64,000 nucleotides of DNA. It comes from Periweissella fabalis (GTDB lineage: Bacteria > Bacillota > Bacilli > Lactobacillales > Lactobacillaceae). The position numbers and the translations under genes were made by a program. Below, piece after piece: positions 57,465 to 64,000 of this stretch (its first letter is position 1; each line of letters starts with the position of its first letter). The DNA is taken from the NCBI RefSeq assembly GCF_012396505.1, contig NZ_JAAXPN010000005.1:54356-118355 (forward strand). Direction: 5' to 3'. The notes beneath the pieces are model-generated. The model saw only the letters and a program-made list of their open reading frames with translations. It was not told the DNA's origin and searched no databases.

Positions 57465-57797
57465 TTAAAAGTGATAAAAGCCTTCAATTGGAAGAACAAA
57501 CACTGTTGCACCACCGACTTCAACCTCAATTGGAAATGATGAACCAGAATCAATAATTGAATCCATACTCAATGGTGGTGTCATAAATTGTTTCCGAGCA
57601 CGTGAATAAGTCTTAACAATTTCAATAACTTCTTCAACTCGTTCATCATCCACTCCAATCATGAAGGTGGTATTTCCTGAACGTAAAAAACTTCCTGCTG
57701 AATTAAGGCGTGTTGCTTGTACACGTGCTTTAGCTAATTCGCTACTAACTTTATTACTGTCCTTGTCTTGGACAATCGCCATAACCATTTTCATCAT
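57465..57797 (-). CDS. yaaQ: cyclic di-AMP receptor PstA/DarA (YaaQ)
   Basis: 110 residues, PII-like fold with MAIVQDKDSNKVSSEL, LNSAGSFLRSGNTTFMIGV (Asn, Arg, Gly contacts) and IEVEVGGATVFVLPIEGFYHF. Family members bind cyclic di-AMP; the output is unknown. Between tmk and holB, the usual place. Confidence 0.94.
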   Translation of the reverse strand: MMKMVMAIVQDKDSNKVSSELAKARVQATRLNSAGSFLRSGNTTFMIGVDDERVEEVIEIVKTYSRARKQFMTPPLSMDSIIDSGSSFPIEVEVGGATVFVLPIEGFYHF

Positions 57798-57837
57798 ATA
57801 ACCCTACTTTCTGAAATATAAGTTAAATTATTTAATT

Positions 57838-58479
57838 TTATAAATTCAACTCTGGATAACGGAGAATAATCGCTTCAAGAGCGTCTGCAACAACATTTTC
57901 AAAAGGTTGCGCTGCATCAATTAAAATAATTCGTTGTGGATAAGTTGCTTGTAAATTTAAATATGCCTCGCGTACTCTTTTGTGAAAACTCAAAGATGCT
58001 TGATCTAAACGATTAATTTCATCTGCTCGGAAGTTTTGAATACGCGCTAAGCCAACCTCTGACGGAACATCAAAATATAGTGTCAAATTAGGCATCAGAC
58101 CTTCTGTGGCAAATTTGTTCATTTGCCACACTTCATCAGCACCAATTTGTCGTCCAGCTCCTTGATAAGCAACTGAACTATCAACAAATCGATCACAAAA
58201 AACAAATTTATTTTCATCTAGTGCTGGTTGAATAATTTCCCTAATATGTTGCCGCCGTGCCGCTGCAAATAATAGTGCCTCAGTCCGTGCATCCATTTCG
58301 GTATTTTGTGTATCCAAAATCACATTGCGAATTGCTTCGGCAATTTGCGTACCCCCCGGTTCTCGAGTAACAACTAGCTTTGGACCCAGTCTAGCTGAGA
58401 GTTTAGTTATTATTTCGTTTAATACGCTTGTTTTCCCGGCTCCGTCAGGGCCTTCGAATGTTATAAATATACCCGCCAA
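57838..58479 (-). CDS. tmk: thymidylate kinase
   Basis: 213 residues. P-loop FEGPDGAGKT near residues 7-16, the DR(F/Y) motif FCDRFVDSSVAYQGAGRQ, and a LID region. It phosphorylates dTMP to dTDP. The frame opens with GTG at 58488 immediately abutting AGGAA, which is too close. A TTG at 58479, 8 bases after GGAAG, gives the normal start MAGIFITFEGPDG and is preferred. Confidence 0.95.
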   Translation of the reverse strand: MAGIFITFEGPDGAGKTSVLNEIITKLSARLGPKLVVTREPGGTQIAEAIRNVILDTQNTEMDARTEALLFAAARRQHIREIIQPALDENKFVFCDRFVDSSVAYQGAGRQIGADEVWQMNKFATEGLMPNLTLYFDVPSEVGLARIQNFRADEINRLDQASLSFHKRVREAYLNLQATYPQRIILIDAAQPFENVVADALEAIILRYPELNL

Positions 58480-58589
58480 TGATTTCACTTCCTGTTCAAC
58501 TATTAATAGATTAATTTTACTTGAAATTAGTTAGCTTGTCTATGCAATGCAATTTAGAATTAAGTATCAATAGGCGTTCATATACGCCA

Positions 58590-58626
58590 AACGCCGTACG
58601 AATAAATTTTCGCACGGCGTTTTAAT
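58590..58626 (-). terminator. terminator after groEL
   Basis: Stem AACGCCGTGCG / CGTACGGCGTT with one mismatched pair and a 10-base loop, on the minus strand. Confidence 0.8.
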
Positions 58627-58658
58627 AAATATTTAATTCTACATACGGAACGGTTTGA

Positions 58659-60287
<1,629 letters not shown>

Positions 60288-60309
60288 TTACCTCGTCTAC
60301 TTTGGTTAA

Positions 60310-60594
60310 TTAATCAACAATTGCAATAATATCTTTTTCATGAACAACTAAATATTCGTTGTCATCGTATTTAACTTCGCTACCTGCGAATTTATCAAAG
60401 ATAACCGTATCACCTTCGTTAACTGTCAGATGAGTAATCGTTCCGTCTTGCAACAAGTAACCATTTCCAACTGCTACTACTTTAGCAGTCATTGGTTTTT
60501 CTTCAGTAGCTCCGGCAATCACAATGCCTCCAATACTTTTTTCTTGTTCTTTTTCAACTTGTAAAATAACGCGATCTCCAAGTGGTTTTAACAC
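60310..60594 (-). CDS. groES: co-chaperonin GroES
   Basis: 94 residues from a GTG at 60594: MLKPLGDRVILQVEKEQEK. The mobile loop is KSIGGIVIAG and the roof strand follows. The frame opens at a TTG at 60609, inside the ribosome binding site GGAGGTG; that site is 6 bases before the GTG, which is chosen. First gene of the operon. Confidence 0.97.
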   Translation of the reverse strand: MLKPLGDRVILQVEKEQEKSIGGIVIAGATEEKPMTAKVVAVGNGYLLQDGTITHLTVNEGDTVIFDKFAGSEVKYDDNEYLVVHEKDIIAIVD

Positions 60595-60788
60595 GTTACA
60601 CACCTCCAAAAATGACTTTTATTGTAATTAGCACTCTTGTTATCAAAGTGCTAATTACAATATATATACTATCACGATGAATAAAGATTGCAACAGTTAA
60701 AGGTCAAATAAAGTCAAAAATTTTGTTAACAAATACAAGAAAATATGCCATAAATATTTTCCAACAGTAATTTCTAGTTAAAACGTAC
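60595..60788. other. groESL upstream region
   Basis: Contains the CIRCE operator (60628-60654) close to the coding start. From about 60665 to 60788 the sequence is A+T-rich and nothing else is recognised. It is followed by repeat copy C. Confidence 0.5.
60628..60654. promoter_or_regulatory. CIRCE operator of groES-groEL
   Basis: TTAGCACTC-N9-AAGTGCTAA, the HrcA operator with one mismatch (A for G in the right arm). Extra pairing lengthens the inverted repeat to perfect 15-bp arms (60621-60635 with 60647-60661). Confidence 0.92.
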
Positions 60789-60859
60789 TTCAAAATCTTG
60801 ATATACTTCAACATATACACAAAAATCCCAGGGAATTTCATTTTCTTCCCTAGGATTTT
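60789..60859 (-). repeat. dispersed hairpin repeat, copy C (terminator of rex)
   Basis: On the minus strand: a hairpin of AAAATCCTAGGGAA against TTCCCTGGGATTTT, then TTGTGTATATGTTGAA and TATATCAAGATTTTGAA, matching the tails of copies A and B. It lies 50 bases after the rex stop and would end its transcript. Confidence 0.75.
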
Positions 60860-60910
60860 TGCTAATTACCTTTTATCACACTTACCGTAAAGAATATCTA
60901 AACCTTTAAT

Positions 60911-61555
60911 TTACTTGATTTCATTATCGGCATAATTTTCAATAAAGTAAATTAATGTTTGTAATTCATTCGTCAAATCAACGTTTTGCACTCGTACATT
61001 ACTTGGAACAGTTACTCGTAAAGGTGTGAAATTTAAAATTCCCTTAATACCAGCTTCAACCAGTTTATCCGTAATCTCTTGTGCATTCATTTGTGGAACT
61101 GTTAAAATAGCAATTTCAATTCGTTGATCGTGAATTTGACTTACTAATTCCGAAATGTCATACACAGGTACGCCGGCTTGAATTGTATTAATTAATTCAC
61201 TATCAATATCAAAAACTGCTGAAACACGCATATTTGAATTTTTATGAAAATTAAAATTCAATAATGCTTGACCAAGATTACCTAATCCAACTAAAGCCAC
61301 ATTAGTAAGAGTATCTTGATTCAAAATTTTAGAAAAGAAATCTAGTAAACTGGCAACATCATATCCATATCCGCGCTTGCCTAAGGCTCCAAAATAAGAA
61401 AAGTCTCGGCGAATCGTTGCAGCATCGAACTTAACAGCATCAGATAATTCAATTGATGAAACCCGGGTTTTACCAGCATCAAGCAAAAACTTAAGATAGC
61501 GATAATAGATTGGTAAACGTTTTGCCGTTGCTTTAGGGATTATTGGGTCGTTCAT
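60911..61555 (-). CDS. rex: redox-sensing transcriptional repressor Rex
   Basis: 214 residues. N-terminal winged helix ([25 protein letters not shown]) and a Rossmann NADH-sensing domain with [14 protein letters not shown] near residues 87-100, ending in the swapped helix. Rex senses the NADH/NAD+ ratio and represses fermentation genes. The frame opens at 61585, but GGAGGAATGTACG precedes the ATG at 61555. It is divergent from the ABC-F gene, with Rex-like half-sites between them. Confidence 0.95.
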   Translation of the reverse strand: MNDPIIPKATAKRLPIYYRYLKFLLDAGKTRVSSIELSDAVKFDAATIRRDFSYFGALGKRGYGYDVASLLDFFSKILNQDTLTNVALVGLGNLGQALLNFNFHKNSNMRVSAVFDIDSELINTIQAGVPVYDISELVSQIHDQRIEIAILTVPQMNAQEITDKLVEAGIKGILNFTPLRVTVPSNVRVQNVDLTNELQTLIYFIENYADNEIK

Positions 61556-61633
61556 CGTACATTCCTCCACGTCACAAATTTTCAATACATTGTGAACTTA
61601 AACTCATATTAGATGATAGCACAATTATTCAAT

Positions 61634-61665
61634 TTGTGAAACAAAAAGCAAATTTGATTTCACAA
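61634..61665. promoter_or_regulatory. candidate Rex half-sites in the rex/ABC-F divergent region
   Basis: TTGTGAAA (61634-61641) and TTTCACAA (61658-61665) face each other across 16 bases; another TTGTGAA lies at 61590-61596. They match the arms of the Rex operator, but the spacing is longer than the usual few bases, so direct autoregulation is only possible, not shown. Confidence 0.4.
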
Positions 61666-61723
61666 ACTTTTTTCAAAACCTATGGTAAAATTTAGATATT
61701 AGATAATGATTTGAGGTAAAATA

Positions 61724-63661
61724 ATGATTTTGTTACAAGCACAACAGATTGAGCGCCGATTTGGTGCTGAGGTTCTGTTTACCAATGTACAACTAGAAAT
61801 CCAAGAGCATGCTCGAGTAGCCTTGGTCGGCCGAAATGGAGCCGGAAAATCAACCTTGCTTAAAATTTTAGCTAATTTAGAAGCACCTGACGAAGGAAAT
61901 GTTACTACTAAAAAGGATTTGACTGTTAGCTATTTAGCTCAAAATTCTGGCCTAAATTCTACTAACACTATTTGGGAAGAAATGCTCTCGGTATTTGATA
62001 ACGTCCGGAGTATTGAGAAACAGATGCATGTTTTGGAAACACAGATTGCTGATCCAAGTAGTTTTAAAAAAATCGAGTATGATCAATTACTCACTCGCTA
62101 TGATCAATTACAGCACGATTTTAGTATGTTAAATGGTTATGGCTATGAAGCAAGTATTCGTAGTATACTACATGGATTTAACTTTACTCCTGAACGTTTT
62201 GATAGTTCCATTAGCTCACTTAGTGGAGGTCAACGGACTCGCCTAGCTCTTGCAAAAGCATTGCTTGAAAAACCTGATTTGTTAATTTTGGATGAGCCAA
62301 CCAATCACTTGGATATGACTACCTTATCATGGTTAGAGAACTATCTTCAGAGTTACACTGGGGCATTATTACTCGTTTCTCACGATCGATATTTCTTAGA
62401 CCGCGTAGTTAATGAAGTTTATGATATGAATTTTGGTCATCTTGATCATTATCATGGTAACTATTCAAAATTTTTAGAAATCAAAGCAGAACGCTTAAAA
62501 ACTGAGATGCGTGCTTTTAATAAGCAACAAAAAGAAATTGAAAAACTCGAAGATTTCGTTAATCGAAACATTGTTCGTGCCTCTACTACAAAGCGTGCTC
62601 AGTCACGCCGTAAACAATTAGAACGCATGGAAAAAATAAATAAGCCCATTAGTGATACTACTAAAGCCCAAATTCAATTTTCAACTGATCTTGAAAGCGG
62701 GAATGAAGTACTACGTGTCCGTGATGCAAGTGTTGGGTATACCGCAAATAATATCTTGTCTACACCTATTAATTTTGATGTTGATAAAAATCATGCTATT
62801 GCAATCGTTGGACCTAATGGTGTCGGTAAATCAACCCTACTTAAAAGTATTTTAAACATAATCCCTTTTATCTCCGGGAGTGTTAAAATTGGTGCTAACG
62901 TTACAATTGGCTACTATGATCAAGAACAACAAACTTTACATGAACATAAAACGGTCTTAGCCGAATTATGGGATGAACATCCTACTACTTCTGAAAAAGA
63001 TATTCGTTCAATGCTTGGTAGTTTTCTTTTTAGTGGAAATGATATTGATAAAAAAATTAGCAATCTTTCTGGTGGTGAGCGTGCCCGAGTTATGCTTACT
63101 AAACTATCAATGGATCACGACAATTTTTTAATTTTAGACGAACCTACTAACCACTTAGATATTGATTCTCGTGAAGTACTTGAAAATGCAATCAATGAAT
63201 TTAACGGAACTGTTTTATTTGTTTCACATGATCGTTATTTCATCAATCAGGTTGCGACTGAAATTATTGAAATTACCCCGAATGGTTCAACTTTGTATAT
63301 CGGCGATTATGATTATTACACTGAAAAAAAAGCTCAAGAAATATCAATAACTAATAACAAAGTTGCTACTTTAATTGAAGATGATAATAATACAACACAA
63401 GATGTTTATCAACAATCAAAAGAACAGCAGCGAGAAATACGTAAGATAAAACGTCAGGTTGATGAGATAGAATTACAAATGCATAAACTTGAAAATCAAC
63501 AAACTGAAATCGAAGCGCTAATGAATAATCCTGAATACAGTAATGATATTGCTAAACTTACGGATTGGCAAAAAGAGATTGATTCGATCAGTTTACAATT
63601 AGAGACATTAATTGAAGATTGGGAACTTAAAAGCATGACTTTAGAAGAAGTTAGTCAATGA
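61724..63661 (+). CDS. ydiF: ABC-F family ATPase (YdiF type)
   Basis: 645 residues with two ABC domains. Walker A GRNGAGKST near 36-44, signature LSGGQRTRLAL, Walker B LLILDEPTNHLD; second copy GPNGVGKST, LSGGERARV and LILDEPTNHLD. An interdomain linker and a C-terminal coiled coil (about 560-640) are present. No membrane segments: it acts on ribosomes. It corresponds to ydiF next to rex in Bacillus. Whether it is a translation factor or gives antibiotic protection is unknown. Confidence 0.92.
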   Translation: MILLQAQQIERRFGAEVLFTNVQLEIQEHARVALVGRNGAGKSTLLKILANLEAPDEGNVTTKKDLTVSYLAQNSGLNSTNTIWEEMLSVFDNVRSIEKQMHVLETQIADPSSFKKIEYDQLLTRYDQLQHDFSMLNGYGYEASIRSILHGFNFTPERFDSSISSLSGGQRTRLALAKALLEKPDLLILDEPTNHLDMTTLSWLENYLQSYTGALLLVSHDRYFLDRVVNEVYDMNFGHLDHYHGNYSKFLEIKAERLKTEMRAFNKQQKEIEKLEDFVNRNIVRASTTKRAQSRRKQLERMEKINKPISDTTKAQIQFSTDLESGNEVLRVRDASVGYTANNILSTPINFDVDKNHAIAIVGPNGVGKSTLLKSILNIIPFISGSVKIGANVTIGYYDQEQQTLHEHKTVLAELWDEHPTTSEKDIRSMLGSFLFSGNDIDKKISNLSGGERARVMLTKLSMDHDNFLILDEPTNHLDIDSREVLENAINEFNGTVLFVSHDRYFINQVATEIIEITPNGSTLYIGDYDYYTEKKAQEISITNNKVATLIEDDNNTTQDVYQQSKEQQREIRKIKRQVDEIELQMHKLENQQTEIEALMNNPEYSNDIAKLTDWQKEIDSISLQLETLIEDWELKSMTLEEVSQ

Positions 63662-63690
63662 GTTTACTTTTAAATTAATAATCCATTGGT

Positions 63691-63737
63691 GTTATATAAA
63701 AAAGACGAGAATAAGTATCTCGTCTTTTTTATATAAC
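63691..63737. terminator. 20-bp perfect bidirectional terminator after the ABC-F gene
   Basis: Arms 63691-63710 and 63718-63737 are exactly complementary (core AAAAAAGACGAGA / TCTCGTCTTTTTT) with a 7-base loop. It separates the plus-strand ABC-F gene from the minus-strand rRNA operon. Confidence 0.9.
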
Positions 63738-63756
63738 ACTGATCCTAAATAATCAA

Positions 63757-63786
63757 AGAAAAAAGACCTACATTATGTAGGTCTTA
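63757..63786 (-). terminator. terminator of the rRNA/tRNA-Asn operon
   Basis: Minus-strand stem AAGACCTACA / TGTAGGTCTT with a short loop and a T run, 6 bases after tRNA-Asn. Confidence 0.75.
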
Positions 63787-63791
63787 ACATA

Positions 63792-63864
63792 CTCCGGCAG
63801 GCGGGCTCGAACCGTCGACAACCTGATTAACAGTCAGGTGCTCTACCAACTGAGCTATGCCGGA
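63792..63864 (-). tRNA. tRNA-Asn (anticodon GTT)
   Basis: 73-base cloverleaf. Acceptor TCCGGCA / TGCCGGA with discriminator G, anticodon stem CCTGA/TCAGG around CTGTTAA giving GTT. CCA is not encoded. Lies 8 bases after the 5S gene. Confidence 0.96.
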
Positions 63865-63872
63865 ATAATATA

Positions 63873-63990
63873 AGCATGGCGACGTCCTATCCTCGCAGGG
63901 AGCGATCCCCCAACTACTTTCGGCGCTACAGAGCTTAACTTCTGTGTTCGGCATGGGAACAGGTGTATCATCTGCGCCATCATCACCACA
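63873..63990 (-). rRNA. rrf: 5S ribosomal RNA
   Basis: The reverse complement contains the 5S hallmarks ACACCTGTTCCCATGCCGAA, CACAGAAGTTAAGC and TAGTTGGGGGATCGC, and ends GACGTCGCCATGC. Ends are placed by pairing GTGGTGA with TCGCCAT. The 23S and 16S genes should lie beyond the right edge of the window. Confidence 0.95.
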
Positions 63991-64000
63991 CTATTTACCT

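Noticed and set aside
60665..60788. Sigma-A promoter of groESL
   Set aside because: Several TATA-like and TTG-like hexamers are present, but none pairs with acceptable spacing, so no promoter is claimed.
61572..61595. TCACAA ... TTGTGA near the rex start as a Rex operator
   Set aside because: The half-sites point the wrong way round compared with the TTGTGA...TCACAA operator; only the opposite-facing pair at 61634-61665 was kept, at low confidence.

Overview
This is a low-GC, almost fully coding bacterial chromosome segment with about 60 recognisable protein genes, four tRNA genes and a 5S rRNA gene. No CRISPR array, prophage or intact insertion sequence is visible. Gene content and order (yqeH-yhbY-nadD-yqeK, infC-rpmI-rplT, the recN/argR/ispA/xseAB/folD block, yfmF/yfmH-rodZ-pgsA-cinA-recA, pcrA-ligA-camS, tsaB-rimI-tsaD, groESL-rex-ABC-F) point to Lactobacillales. 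The small RecA starting with TTG, and a Ddl ligase carrying Phe in the position typical of D-Ala-D-Lac (intrinsically vancomycin-resistant) lineages, suggest the Weissella/Leuconostoc group or a nearby lactobacillus. That placement is an inference.

Layout. 1-3692 (minus): NAD synthesis, ribosome assembly and YqeG/YqeH, then a shrunken AadK-like adenylyltransferase relative. 3740-5200 (minus): initiation factor IF3 and ribosomal proteins L35 and L20 behind a strong promoter and an L20-type leader. 5249-11972 (minus): recN, argR, tlyA, polyprenyl synthase, xseB/xseA and folD. 12112-20377 (minus): recA with an SOS box and TTG start, cinA, pgsA, rodZ, the YfmF/YfmH peptidase pair and cardiolipin synthase. 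20452-26318 (minus): ddl, a GT2 glycosyltransferase, Ntdp-type phosphatase, recX and a large HAD protein (COG5610 type). 26383-33670 (minus): tRNA-Glu(CTC), pgi under a candidate cre site, camS, ligA and pcrA. 33728-38086 (minus): a tight four-gene operon containing a PLD-nuclease/SF2-helicase/DUF3427 protein, a CPBP membrane protease, a tiny membrane protein and an unknown protein. 38476-40511 (plus): mscL, tsaE, a GNAT and a DEDDh exonuclease. 40838-49786 (minus): a multi-membrane-span protein with a frameshift near its C-terminus, bracketed by two direct copies of a dispersed hairpin repeat; then an Na+/H+ antiporter, murB, tRNA-Val, an unknown gene, a cold-shock-like/NERD fusion and ezrA. 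49999-51446: a secreted lytic-transglycosylase-like protein, tRNA-Arg and an alpha carbonic anhydrase (plus). 51565-61555 (minus): tsaD, two GNAT/RimI proteins, tsaB, acyl-ACP thioesterase, rsmI, yabA, holB, yaaQ, tmk, groEL/groES with CIRCE, and rex. 61724-63661 (plus): ABC-F protein. 63757-64000 (minus): tRNA-Asn and 5S rRNA, the downstream end of an rRNA operon lying beyond the right edge.

Most genes point left, so the window probably lies in one replication arm with the origin to the right (inference). Most of the window is core housekeeping. The parts most worth a second look are the degenerate adenylyltransferase relative, the homopolymer frameshift inside the repeat-bracketed membrane gene, the three-copy repeat family, the helicase/CPBP operon and the cold-shock/NERD fusion.
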